Below, in pieces: positions 12,041 through 24,955 of a stretch of 64,000 nt of DNA (position 1 is the first letter of the stretch; each line of letters opens with the position of its first letter). Made by a program: the position numbers and the translations under genes. The stretch spans positions 118,316,815 to 118,380,814 of the forward strand of contig OZ010744.1 of assembly GCA_963932245.1 (NCBI GenBank), written 5' to 3'. The notes beneath the pieces were generated by a model. The model had not been told where the DNA came from. It did no database searches and saw nothing but the letters and a program-made list of their open reading frames with translations. Source of the DNA: Tachinus rufipes (Eukaryota; Arthropoda; Insecta; Coleoptera; Staphylinidae).

Positions 12041-12745
12041 TATTTTTACATCTATGACATTTATGATGATGATTTGTGAAGTTATAGCATTTGTGACATT
12101 TATGACGTTAATAATGTTTCTAAAGTTATAACTTTAGTGAAGTTTATGATGTATTTCACGTTTGTGATGCGTGTAACTTTTTAAGCAATAAACGTTTATG
12201 ATATTTGTGACATTTATAGACATTTATGACATTTCATAACATTTATAACGTTAATGACATTTTTGACATCTATGATAATGCCATTTGTCATTTTTAATAT
12301 ATGCGACGTTTATATCATTGATGACATTTATACATTTTTAATATTTTTTAAGTTTTATAACGTTTATTCCGCGTTTCTGACGCGCGTTACGCTTGTAACG
12401 TTTATGATTCTTGTCACAATAATAAGTTTGAAAACACTTACGACTTATAACGTTTATGACATAGAAAAACATTATTACGTTTGTGACTTATATGGCTTCT
12501 ACAACATGTGTGACTTTTATGACATTTGTAACTTTTTGACAATTGTGAAGCTATAACAAAACTAACGTTTATGGTGTTGGTAACACTTGTGTCATTTATT
12601 AATTTAAAGACATTTATTGCGTTTATGACTTTTACAATATTTATGACTTATGTGAAGTTAATATTATGACATTACTGAAATGTATAACATTTGTAACGTT
12701 TAATTGCGTATCTTACGTTTGTAATGCGTTTATGATTAATGAAAC
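12041..12745. repeat. short-period degenerate repeat, TTTATGACATTTGTGAC
   Basis: An irregular run of 9-12 bp motifs of the form TTTATGACRTTTGTGAC fills the segment, with no strict longer period. It borders directly on G-box array 1. The open frame at 12254-12556 merely reflects the repeat. Confidence 0.8.
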
Positions 12746-15700
12746 TGTGGTTTAAAAACGAATTTTTGCTCACCCGTTCAAATGTTTGTAGTCCAACTGC
12801 TTAACAACTAACACATGGGTGGGTGGTCGAAAACTTAGTTCATAAATGTTTGACCGGTAGTTTGAAAACGTGTTCCCGCCCAACCACCCAAGTGTTTGTG
12901 ATTCAATTGCTTGACAACTAACACTTGGGTGGGTGGGCTGAAACTTAGTTTATAAATGTTGAACCGGTGGTTTAAAAACGTGTTCCCGCCCACCCACCCA
13001 AGTGTTTGAGATCCAATTGCTTGACAACTAACACTTGAGTGGGTGAATGGAAATTTAGTTCATAAATATTGGACCAGTGGTTTGAAAACATTCCTGCCCA
13101 CTCATCCAAGAGTTTGTGTCTAACAACACTTAAGTGGGTGGACTGGAACTCATTTTATAAATGTTGGACCGGTGGTTTAAAAACGTGTTCCCGCTTACCC
13201 ACCCAAGTGTTTGTGATCCAACTGCTTGACAACTAACATTTGGGTGGGTGGGCGGGAAATAAGTTTATAACTGTTGGACCGGTGGTTTAAAAATGTGTTC
13301 CCGCCCACTCACTCAAGTGTTTGTGAACAAACTACTTGACAACTAACACTTAAGTGGTTGTGCAGATATTTAGTTTATAAAAATTGAACCAGTGATTTGA
13401 AAATGTGTTCCGCCCACCCGCCTAAGTGTTTGTAATCCAACTTGAGCGAGTAGTTGGATACTCTCTTCATAAATATTAGAACAGTAGTTTAAAAACGTGT
13501 ATTTGCCTGCCCGCTCAAATGTTTGTAATCCAACTACTTGACAACTAAATCTTAGGTGGGTGAGCGGGAACTAAACTTATGAATGTTAGACCGGTGGTTT
13601 AAAAACGTGTTCCCGTCTACCCACCCAAGTGTTTATGATTCAACTCCTTAACAACTAACTCTTGAGTGGGTTGGCGAAAACTAAATTCTTGAGTGTTGAA
13701 CCGGCCGTTTAAAAACGTTTTTCCGTCCACCCACCCAAGTGTTTGTAATTTAACTGCTTGACAACTAACACTTGGGAGGGTGGGCGGGATCTAAATTTAT
13801 AAATGTTAGACCGGTGGTTTGAAAACGTGTTCCTGCCCACTCACCCAAGTGATAGTAATCCAACTGCTTGACAACTAACACTTGGATGGGTGGGCGAGAA
13901 TTAAGTTTATAAATGTTAGATCGGTAGTTTGAAAACGTGTTTCCACCTACCCACCCAAGTGTTAGTGATCCAACTGCATTATAACTAACATTTGGTTGGG
14001 TGGGCGGGAATTAAGTTTATAAATGTTGGACTTGTAGTTTGTAAACGTGTTCTCGCCCACTCTCCCAAGTGTTTGCGATCCAACTGCTTGACAACTAATA
14101 CTTGGGTGGGTGGCCGGGAATTATGTTTATAAATGTTGGACTAGTAGTTTAAAAACGTGTTCCCGTTTACCCACCCAAGTGTTAGTGATCCAACTGCTTT
14201 ATAACTAACACTTAAATAGGTGAGCGGAAATTAAGTTTATAAATGCTGGACCGGTTACTCAGTTTATAAAAGTTAAAGCGGTGGTTTGAAAACGTGTTCC
14301 CGCCCACTTACCCAAGTGCTAAGCTAATGAATGTTGAATCAGTTGTTTAAAAACGTGTTTCCGCCTACCCACCTAAGTAATTCTAATGCAACTGCTTGAC
14401 AACTAATTTTTGGGTAAATGGGCGGGAACTAAGTTTATAACTATTGGACCGGTGGTTTGAAAACAAGTTTCCGCCCACCCACCTAATTGTTTGTGATGTA
14501 ACTGCTTGACAACTAACACTTGGGTGGGTGGGCGGAAATTAAGTTTATAAATGTTGAACCGGTAGTTTGAAAACGTGTTCCCGCCCACCCACCCAAGTGT
14601 TTGTAATCTAACTGCTTGACAACTAACACTTGGGTGTTTGGGTGGGTGAAAATAACTAAGTTTATAAATATTAAACCAGTTTAAAAACGTGTTTCCGGCC
14701 ACCCACCCAAGTGTTTGTGATCCAACTGCTTAGGTGGGCAAGAACTAAGTTTATAATTATTAGAGCGGTGGTTTAAGAACGTGTTTTTGCTTACCCAACA
14801 AAATGTGTGTGATCTAACTGCTTAACAACTAATACTTGAGTGGGTGGGCGGGAACTAAGCTTATGAATGTTGAATCAGTTGTTTAAAAACGTGTTTCCGC
14901 CTACCCACCTAAGTAATTCTAATGCAACTGCTTGACAACTAATTTTTGGGTGAATGGGCGGGAACTAAGTTTATAACTATTGGACCGGTGGTTTGAAAAC
15001 AAGTTTCCGCCCACCCACCTAATTGTTTGTGATGTAACTGCTTGACAACTAACACTTGGGTGGGTGGGCGGAAATTAAGTTTATAAATGTTGGACCGGTA
15101 GTTTGAAAACGTGTTCTTGCCCACCTACTTAAGTGATAGTGATCCAATTGCTTGACAACTAACACTTGCATGGGTAGGCAAAAATTAAGTTTATGAATGT
15201 TGGACCGGTTACTCAGTTTATAAAAGTTGAAGCGGTAGGTTGAGCACGTGTTTCCGTCTACTAACCAAAGTGTTTGTAATCCAACTGCTTGATAACTAAC
15301 ATTTGGGTGGGTGGGCGGGATATAAGTTTATAAATGTTGGACCGGTAGTTTGAAAACGTGTTCCCGCCCACCTACCCAAGTGTTAGTGATCTTACTGCTT
15401 GACAACTAACACTTGCATGGGTGGGCGGAAATTAAGTTTATGAATGCTGGACTGGTTATTCAGTTTATAAATGTTGGACCGCTGGTTTAAAAACGTGTTT
15501 CCGCCTACCCATCTAAATGTTTGTGATCTAATTGCTTGACAAGTAACACTTGGGTGGGTGGGCAAAAACTTAGTTCATAAATGTTGGACTGGTAGTTTAA
15601 AAACGTGTTCCCGCCCACTTATCAAACGTTTGTGGTCAAAGTATTTGACAACTAAGTTTATAACTGTTAGACTAGTGGTTTAAAAATGTGTTCCCGCCCG

Positions 15701-16117
15701 CCCACCCAAGTGTTTGTGATCTAATAACTTGACAACTAACATTTGGTTGGGTGGGCGGGAACTTAGTTCATAAATGTTGGATTGGTGGTTTGAAAACGTG
15801 TTTCTGCTACTCACCCAAGCGTTTGTGGTCAAAATGTTTGACAACACTTAAGTGGGTGGGCGGGAACTCAGTTTATAAATGTTGGACCGGAGGTTTAAAA
15901 ATGTGTTCCCGTCTACCCAACCAAGTGTTTGTGATCAAACTACTTGACAACTAACACTTAAGTGGATGTGCAGATACTCAGTTTATAAAAGTTGAACCAG
16001 TGATTTGAAAATGTGTTCAGCCTACCCACTAAGTGTTTGTGATCCAACTTGAGCGGGTAGTCGGATACTCTCTACATAAAATATTGGAGCGGTAATTTAA
16101 AAACGTGTATTTGCCCA
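12746..16117. repeat. G-box satellite array 1 (~110 bp unit, about 30 copies)
   Basis: Each unit has an inverted pair, GTTCCCGCCCACCCACCC followed by AAGTGTT, and AACACTTGGGTGGGTGGG followed by CGGGAAC. The pair encloses about 23 bp (TGTGATCCAACTGCTTGACA). Units are joined by a ~37-bp spacer of the form GTTTATAAATGTTGGACCGG, then TGGTTTGAAAACG. Both strands therefore carry four-run GGG tracts with one-base loops. Some units are fused or shortened: a block near 14330-14560 recurs almost identically near 14870-15100, showing a secondary duplication of about 540 bp. The array ends abruptly where the fold-back element is inserted. Confidence 0.95.
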
Positions 16118-17769
16118 CCAATTCCATTTCAAACGGACCAGAGCTAGGGGGGGGTGCGTTGAGAAACTTTCTTATGTATTTTTTTTAGTTTCTATAACTT
16201 ATTAGTAGTCTTTTGAGTGGTATATGAGAGTATGAAACCCATAAAAAAAAATTCTACAATTTTTTTAAGTTTTTTTGACGTTTTTTAACTTAATCACATT
16301 TTTTGTTTAAAAACCGCAATTTTAACTCAAAAAAATAAATTTACTAATGAAATCAATCAGAAATTTTCCGTAGAATCCAAATCTAGCGCCATTTCAAGTT
16401 TAAACCCTGTCTATAAGCCGCAAAAGCCATAAAACCATGTTTTTGTTCTTAGTGGGCTGTGCAAAAAGGAGCATTTTTTAAATTTTTTTTAACCGCCATA
16501 GTTGACGTATTTTGATGTAAATTATTTGAAAAATATAAATTTGTTCTGTGTATTTGGGTTTTAAGCGTCTAAAACTCAAAAAATCTGCAAAGTAGGCCTA
16601 TTCTTCAACATAAACTCTTACAAATGCACGTTTAGCCGCGCTCAGAGGAACAATACACCAAATATTATTAAAAATTTGAATTCTGGGAACAATTTTACAT
16701 GGAAAATTGTCAGTGTTGTACTCATCGTCTATAGAAAAGTCCGTCTAGAAAAAAATGTTTACAAAATTTTTATGCAAAAAATGCGTTAAAAATTAATTTT
16801 TTTTTTAATTTACAAAAAATATTATAAACACACTAGGGTGTGGTTTAAAACTTTTTTTTTAACAAATTTTAACAAGCGACAGGCAGATTTATGTTTGAAT
16901 GCCAAAAATAATAATATTTTTAAATTTTTGCGCCGATAGATCGAGTCTAAATTTGTGCCGCAGGCGCAAATACTATCAAACAAAGAGTAAAATGGCCAAA
17001 ACTTGATTCTAGCGACAAAAATTGTCTTTGTTAATCTTCTGAAATCAACTTAAAAAAATATAATCCTAATAATCTTAAAACAAAATTTAAAAAAAAAAAA
17101 TTTTAAGTAAATTTTGAACAGATTTTTTTTTCTAAATGGATTTTTCTTTGCCAGATAAGCACGATACTGACTATTTTCTATGTAGAATTGTTTGCAAAAC
17201 TAATTTTTTTAATAATATTTGGTGTATAGTTTCTCTGAAAACTGTTAAATGTGAATTTGTAAAAGTTTATGTTGAAAAATAGGCTTATTTTTGCAGTTTT
17301 TTTGAGTTTTAGACGCTTAAAACCCAAATACACAGAACAAATTAATATTTTCTAATAAATTTACATAAAAACACGTCAACTTTAGCAGTTAAAAAAAAAT
17401 TTAAAAAATGCTCCTTTTTGCCCAGCCCACTGAGAACAAAAACATGGTTTTATGGCTTTTGCGGCTTATAGACAGGGTATAAACTTAAAATGGCGCCAAA
17501 TTTGGATTCTACGGAAAATTTTTGATTGATTTCATTAGTAAATTTATTTTTTTGAGTTAAAATTGCGGTTTTTAAACAAAAAATGCGATTAAGTCAAACA
17601 ACGTCAAAAATGCTTAAAAAAATCGTAGAATTTTTTTTATGGGTTTTATACCCTCATATACCGATCAAAGAACTACTAATAAGTTATAGAAACTAAAAAG
17701 AAATACATAAGCAAGTTTCTCAATGCACCCCTCCCCCCCCCCAGCTCTGGTCCGTTTGAAATGGAATTG
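16118..17769. mobile_element. 1.65-kb fold-back element with ~650-bp inverted terminal arms
   Basis: The ends read CAATTCCATTTCAAACGGAC and, at the other side, the reverse complement GTCCGTTTGAAATGGAATTG. Each is followed inward by AGAGCT and a G (or C) run. The arms match across about 650 bp (16118-16765 against 17115-17769), including the TATAGACAGGGT, AACATGGTTTTATGG and GTTCTGTGTATTTGGG segments, with scattered differences. A loop of about 350 bp separates them and has no open frame of note. TTGCCCA lies at both edges and may be a 7-bp target duplication. It is inserted in G-box array 1; the satellite does not resume on the right. It is a non-autonomous element with no transposase seen. 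Confidence 0.85.
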
Positions 17770-18545
17770 CCCATATGTAAATAGTGTGTTTACGATGTGA
17801 AAGTTACAAGTTGCCAACTTAAAAAACAACAAAATAGCGGACTAATTAGTAGCTAAGCCTTTTTATCGTATAATCAAAGTTTTGTTTATAATTCATTTAT
17901 TTTTAGTCCAAGTTCATCAAATATTAGTTTATATATGTATGCAATAAGTGTGTTTAAAATGTAAAAGTTACAAACTGCCAACTTGAAAAACTTCAAAATG
18001 GCGGACTAATTAGTAGCTAAACTTTTTTATTGTATGATCAAAGTTTTGTTCATAATTTATTTATTTTAGGTCCAAATTGATTGAAAATTTATTCATGTAT
18101 GTAGGTAATAGGCTTACCTTAAAAAATAACAAAATGGCAGACCAATTACTAGCTAAGCCTATTTATCGTATAAACAAAGTTTTGTTCATAATTCATATAT
18201 TATCAGTCCAAATGTATTAAAAATTAGTTAAAATTTGTAAGTAATAAGTGAGTTTAAGTTGTAAAAGTTACAAACTGCCAACTTAAAAAACCTCAAAATG
18301 GCGGACTAATTAGTAGCTAATCCTTTTCAAATCAAATCAAAGTTTTGTTTATAATTAATTTTTTTTTTAAGTCTAAATTTATTAAAAATTAGTTTATCTA
18401 TGTAGGTAATAAGCGTGTATAAGATGTAAAAGTTACAAGTTGCTAATTTAAAAAACAACAAATTGGCGGATAAATATATAGCTAAGCCTTTTTATTGTAT
18501 GATCAAAATTTTGTTTATAATTCATTTAGTTTTTGTCCAAATTTA
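17770..18545. repeat. satellite F, left block (~165 bp unit)
   Basis: About 4.5 units carry AAAAGTTACAAACTGCCAAC, AAAATGGCGGACTAATTAGT and AGCTAAGCCTTTTTATCGTA, then TGATCAAAGTTTTGTTCATA. The AATGGCGGACTAATTAGTAG core is conserved while flanks vary. The same family resumes at 20791. Confidence 0.9.
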
Positions 18546-20225
18546 TTAAATATTTTAATAATTTAAAGTGGCGTGTTACTAAATTATAGGTTATGTAAAA
18601 ATTGTCGTATCGATTTTATTAAATTTTAAACAGTTGCTAGTACTGATGTTTGACTGGACTGTTGTTAAATTTGATCAAAATCCAATGATTAGTTTTTAAG
18701 TTATAACGTTTTGTTCAACATTCAACACTTTGATAATTAAAAATGGCAGGTCACTAAATTGGAAGTTATGTAAAAACTGCCGTATCGATTTTATTGATTT
18801 TTTTAAAGTTGCTATTACTAATGTTTGGCTACATTAATATTAAATTTGATCAAAATTCAATGTATTGTTTTTAAATTATGAATTTTTGTTTAACACTAAA
18901 CACTTCAATAGCTAAAAATGGCAAGTCACTAAATTAGAGGTTATATAATAATTGTCGTATCGATTTTATTGAATTTTATGCAGTTGCTAGTACTAATATA
19001 TGTTTACGTTTTTGCTAAGTTTGATTAAAATCTAATGTATTGTTTTTAAGTTATGAATTTTTATTTGTCACTCAACACTTTGCAAGTCAATATTAGAGGT
19101 TATGTAAAAACTGCCTTATCGATTTTATTAAATTTTATGCAGTTGCTAGTACTAATGTTTGACTACAATATTGTTAAGATTTATTAAAATTCAATGTATT
19201 GTTCTTAAGTTATAAATGTTTTCAATAAAACCAACACATTAATAGTTAAACATGTTAAGTCACTAAATTAGAGGTTATGTAAAATTTGCTATATTGATTT
19301 GATTGAATTTTATGCAGTTGTTACTACTGATGTTTAACTACATTGTTGCTAAGTTTAATTAAAATTTAATGTATTGTTCTTAAGTTATGAATGTTTGCAT
19401 TAAAACCAACACATTAATAGTTAAACATGTTAAGTCACTAAATTAGAGGTTATGTAAAATTTGCCATATTGATTTGATTGAATTTCATGCAGTTGTTACT
19501 ACTGATGTTTGACTACATTGTTGCTAAGTTTACTTAAAATTTAATATATTGTTTTTAAGTTATGAATTTTTATTTGACACTCAACACTTTAATAGTTAAA
19601 CTTGGCAAGTCAATAAATTATAGGTTATGTAAAAACTGCCGTATCGATTTTATTGAATTTTAAGCAGTTGCTAGTACTGATGTTTGACTACATCATTGTT
19701 AGGTTTAATCAAAATTCAATGTTTTCTTTTTAAGCTATAAATTTTTGTCACTAAATTAGAGGTTATGTAAAAATTGCCGTACCGTTTTTATTCAATTTTA
19801 TTGAACTGGTAGTATTAAAATTTGGATGCATTGTTGCCAAATTTGATCAAAATCCAATGAATAGTTTTTACGTTATGATTTTTTTTTTCATACTTAACAC
19901 ATCAACATTAAATTGTGACGGTTCATTAAATTAAGTCTTATGTCAAAATCATCGTGTCAATTTAATATTATTTTTTACAGTTGGTAGTAATGAAGTTCGA
20001 TTGCAGTGTTGTCATCAAAATCCAATGTAAATTCTTTATACTTAAAACATCATCATTTAATGGTGGCAAGTCACTAAATTAGGTTATGTAAAATTTGCCG
20101 TGTGAATTTAATTTAATTTTATAGAGTTGGTAGTAATTATCTTTAACTGCATTGTTGCCAAATTTTATAAAAATCCAATGTTTAGTTTTAAAGCAATTCA
20201 TTTTTTTGACTTAAAATGTTTTACA
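18546..20225. repeat. satellite G (~170 bp unit, about 9-10 copies)
   Basis: The monomer contains GGCAAGTCACTAAATTAGAG, GTTATGTAAAAATTGCCGTA, TCGATTTTATTGAATTTTAT and GCAGTTGCTAGTACTGATGT, then a TTTGATCAAAATCCAATG segment. The right-hand copies are increasingly degenerate. It lies between two blocks of satellite F, so it is nested in or next to F. Confidence 0.9.
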
Positions 20226-20790
20226 AAATGTTCTTCAATAAAATAATATTTTTTATAAAATGCTAAACGTATTCTAAGACAGTCATAAATTGTCATAAAA
20301 AGTGTGTTAGCTGTCATTAAATATGACTAGATTAAATACAAATGCCTGAAGTGACATAAAATGTTATTCAGACGCCAAAAATATAACAAAATTTTTTTTT
20401 TTAATAAAATAATTTGTTTCTAAGCTTGTCACAAAACAGTCATAAACTGTCATAAAATATGACTAGATTATTACATATGCTAAAATTATCATAAATTATT
20501 TTTCAGACGCATCACAAGCACGTAATGCTTCATAAACAATTCAAAGCAGCAACTGAAATGGTTCTTAGCTGGTTAGAAATTATTGTGAGGCCATTTTAAA
20601 GATTTTTAAGACCACTGTGATTAAAAAAATTGTTTTCTAAAAATTTAAAAAACATAAGTAGTGTTTCAAGGTATGCATCATTCATCAGTATGTCTAGCAT
20701 TTTACTAGAATAAAGGAATATTAAGAAGAGGCTGTTGTAGATATCTAACAAGTTATTTGAAGCACTTTGAACCATTGCAAAAGGTAGGGT
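20226..20790. repeat. TGTCATAAA-type repeat, about two units, plus non-repetitive tail
   Basis: Two related segments (about 20260-20370 and 20410-20510) each carry ACAGTCATAAACTGTCATAA, then a TATGACTAGATTA segment and a TTCAGACGC end. The TGTCAT wording recalls satellite H at 62.0-64 kb. From 20515 to 20790 the sequence is non-repetitive. Confidence 0.6.
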
Positions 20791-21935
20791 TAAATATGTA
20801 GATAATAGATGAGTTTAAGTTGTAGAAGTTACAAGTTGCTAACTTAAAATGCAACAAAATGACGGACTAATTAGTAGCTAAATCTATTTATCGTATGATC
20901 AAAGTTTTGTTTATAGTTTATTTATTTTTAGTCAAAATTTATTGAAATTTTCTTTATATATGTAGATAAAAAGTGTGATTAAAATGTAAAAGTAACAAAC
21001 TGTTAATTTGAAAAACAACAAAATGGCGGATTAATTAGTAGCTAAGCCTTTTAATCGTATGATTAAAGTTTTGTTCATAATTTATTTATTTTTAGTCCAA
21101 ATTTAATAAAAAATTGTTTTTATATGTAAATATTAAATTTGTTTAAGATGTAAAAATTGCAAGTTGCCAACTTTAAAAACAACAAAATGACGGACTAATT
21201 AGTAGCTAAGCCTTTTTGTTGTATGATCAAAATTTTGTTCATAATTTATTTATTTTTAGTTCAAATTTATTAAAAATTAGATTCAATATGTAGGTAATAG
21301 GTGAGTTTAAGTTGTAAAAGTTACAAACTGCCAACTTAAAAAATTTCAAAATGGCGGACTAATTAGTAGCTAAACCTTTTTATCGTATGATCTAAGTTCT
21401 GTTTATAATTCATTTATTTTAAGTCTAAATTTATTAAAAATTAGTTTATATACGCAAGTAATAAGTGTGTTTAGGATTTAGAGAGTACAAGTTGCAAACT
21501 TAAAAAACAACAAAATGGCGGACTAATTAGTAGCTAAGCTTTTTTATCGTATGATCAAAGATTTGTTTATAATTTATTTATTTTTAGTTCAAATTTATTG
21601 ATAATTATTTTATATATGTTGGTAGTAAATTGTTTAAGATGTAAAAGTTATTAGTTGCCAACTTAAAAACCAACAAAATGGCGTCTTAAGTAGTAGCTAA
21701 ACTTTTTTATCGTTTGATTAAGATTTGGTTTATAATTTATTTATTTTCAGTTCAAATTTATTAAAAATTAGTTTCAATATGTAGGTAATAGATTAGTTTA
21801 ATTTGAACAAGCTGCCAAATTAAAAAACAACAAAACGGCGGTTAAAATTGTAGTTGCAACTTTTTATTGCTTAATTCAAATTTTGTTCATAAATCATTTA
21901 GTTTTTGTTCAAATTTATTAAAAATTGTTTTAACT
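20791..21935. repeat. satellite F, right block
   Basis: About seven more units of the family at 17770-18545 in the same orientation, again with AAAATGGCGGACTAATTAGT as the best-conserved stretch. The final units, near 21800-21930, are degenerate. Confidence 0.9.
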
Positions 21936-24900
21936 CCAGGCCATGATGACAAACATTACTTTCAATTGAAGTTAACCAACTACCCACTCAAGTGTTTCTG
22001 AACTAAACTTTTGATAAGTTACACTTGGGTGTGTGGGTGGGCTACTCTAGAACATGATGACGGTAAATATTTTTAACTAAAGTTGCCCACCCACCCGCCC
22101 GAGTGTTTGTTATAAAAAGAATAGTTCACAAACACTTGGGCGGGTAACTATTGAGCATGATGACAAACAGAACTTTCAACTAAAGTTAACCAATCACCAA
22201 CTCAAGTGTTTGTAATTGAAACTTTTAATAATCATTACTTGGGTGGGTGGGTGGGCAACTCCAAAACAAGATAACGGTCAATATTTTTAACTAAAGTTGC
22301 CCACCCACTCGCCCGATTGTTTGTTATCAAAAGATTATTTTACAAACACTTGGGCAGGTAACTACAGTGCATTATGACAAACAATACTTTCAACTAGAGT
22401 TAACCAACCATCAACTCAAGTGTTTGTATTTGAAGCTTTTGATAATCAACAACTGGGTGGGTGGGTGGACTACTCCAGATCAAGATGACGGTCAATAGTT
22501 TTAACTAAAGTTGCTTATCCACCCGCCCAAGTGTTTGTTATAAAAAAATTAGTTTACAAACACTCTGGCGGGTAACTTCAGAACATGATAATTAACAATA
22601 CTTTTAACCAGAGTTAACCAACTACTCACTTAAGTGTTTGTAAACTACACGTTTGATAACTAACACTTGAGTGGGTGGGTAAGTCACTGCAGAACATGAT
22701 GACGGTCAATATTTTTAACTGAAGTTGTCCACCCACCGAGTGTTTGTTTTTAAAAGATACTTTGCAAATACATGGGCGAGTAACTCCAGAACATGATAAG
22801 GAACAATACTTTCAACTGGAGTTAACCAACTACTCACTTAAGTGTTTGTAAACTAAACTTTTAATAAACTAACACTTAGGTGGGTGGGTGGGTGTATGAT
22901 GACAAACAGAACTTTCAACTGGAGTTAACCAACTTCCCACTCAAGTGTCTGTAAACCAAACTTTTGATAAGTAACATTTGGGTGGGTGGGTGGGCAACTC
23001 CAGAACATGATAACGGTAAATATTTTTAACTGAAGTTACCCACCCACCGGTGGTGGTGGCTTGTTTGTTGTCAAAAGATTAGTTTACAATTACTTGAGCG
23101 GGTAACTCTAGAACTTGATAAAGAACAGTACTGTCAACTGAAGTTGACTAATCCAACCCACTTAAATGTTTGCAAATAAAACTTTTTTTAACTAACACTT
23201 GGGTGGGTGGATGGGTTATTTCAGATCATGATGACGGTCAATATTTTTAACTGAAATTGGCCATCCACCCGCCCGAGTGTTTATTATCAAAAGATTAGTT
23301 TACAAACACTTTAGCGTGTAACTCTAGAACATAATAAGGAACAATACTTTTAATTGGAGTTAACCAATTATCCACTTAAGTGTTTGTAAACTAAACTTTT
23401 GATAAGTAACACTTGGGTGGGTGGGTGGGCTACTCCAGAACATGATAACGGTCAATATTTTTAAGTAAAGTTGCCCAACCACCCGCCCGAGTGTTTCTTA
23501 TAAAAAAATTTTTTTACAAACACTTGGGCGGGTAACTTCATAGCATGATGACAAACAATACTTTCAAGTAGAGTTAACCAACCACCCACTCAAGTGTTTG
23601 TAAACCAAACTTTTAATAAGTAACACTTGGGTGGGTGAGTGGGCTACTCCAAAACATGATAACGGTCAATATTTTTAACTGGAATTGACCGCCCGCCCGC
23701 CCGGTTTTTTGTCATCAAAAAATTATTTCACAAGCACTTGGGCGGGTAACTCCAGAATATGATAAGGAACAATACTTTCAACTGGAGTTAACCAAACACC
23801 CACTTAAGGGTTTGTAAATTTAAGTTTTGATAACTAACACTTGGGTGGGTGGGTGGGTCACTTCAGAACATGATGACGGTCAATCTTTTAAACTGAAATT
23901 GCCCACCCACCCGCCCGATTTGTTGTTATTAAAAAAGTATTTTACAAACACTTGAGCGGGTAATTACAGAGCATGATGACAAACAAAACTTTCAACTGGA
24001 GTTAACCAACCACCCACTTAAGTGTTTGTAAACTAAATTTTTGTAAAGTAACACTTGGGTGGGTGGGTGGGCCACTCCAAAACATGATGACGGTTAATAT
24101 TTTTAACTGAATTTACCCACCCACCCGCCCAAGTGTTTATTATCAAAAGATTAGTTTACAAACACTTGGGCGGGTAACTACAGAGCATGATGACAAACAA
24201 TATTTTCAAGTAGAGTTAACCAACCACCCACTCAAGTGTTTGTAAACTAAACTTTTGATAACTAACACTTGGGTGGGTGGGTGGGTCACTCCAGAACATG
24301 ATGACGGCCAATATTTTTAACTGAAATTTGGCCACCCACCCGCCCAATTGTTTGTTATCAAAAGATTATTTTACAATCACTTATGCGGATAACTACAGAG
24401 CTTGATGACAGACAATACTTTTAACTAGAGTTAACCTACCACCCACTTAAGTGTTTGTAAACTAAACTTTTGGTAACTAACACTAGGGTGGGTGGGTGGG
24501 CTACTTCAGAACATAATGACGGTCAATATTTTTAACTAAAATTGCCCACCCACCCGCCCGAGTGTTTGCTATCAAAAGATTATTTCACAAACATTTGAGC
24601 GGGTAACTACAAAGTATGATGACAAACAAAACTTTCAACTAGAGTTAACCAACTACTAACTCATGTGTTTGTAATTGAAACTTTTGATAATCAATTTTTG
24701 GGTGGGTGGGTGTGCTACTCCAGATCATGATGACGGTCACCTACCCACCCGCTCAAGTGTTTGTTATCAAAAGATTAGTTTACAAAGACATGGGCGGGTA
24801 ACTCTAGACCATGATAACAAACAATTCTTTTATCTGGAGTTTATAAACCATTTACTCAAGTGTTTGTAAACCAAACTTTTAATAACTAACGCTTGGGTGG

Positions 24901-24955
24901 GAGGGTGGGTGGGCTACTCCAGAACATGATGACGGTGAATATTTTTAAGTGAAGT
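21936..24955. repeat. G-box satellite array 2 (~213 bp dimeric unit, about 14 copies)
   Basis: Each unit contains two inverted G-box pairs. One pair is CCCACCCACCCGCCCGAGTG with its partner ACACTTGGGCGGGTAAC. The other is ACCACCCACTCAAGTGTTTG with its partner CACTTGGGTGGGTGGGTGGG. Two spacer types alternate, CATGATGACAAACAATACTT and CATGATGACGGTCAATATTT, so the unit is a dimer of ~106-bp halves. The unit near 23040 carries an extra CCGGTGGTGGTGGC insertion. Confidence 0.95.

Noticed and set aside
14403..15954. Open frames of 61-99 codons in G-box array 1
   Set aside because: Same cause: the ~110-bp unit lacks stops in one frame over short distances. No codon-level conservation and many indels.
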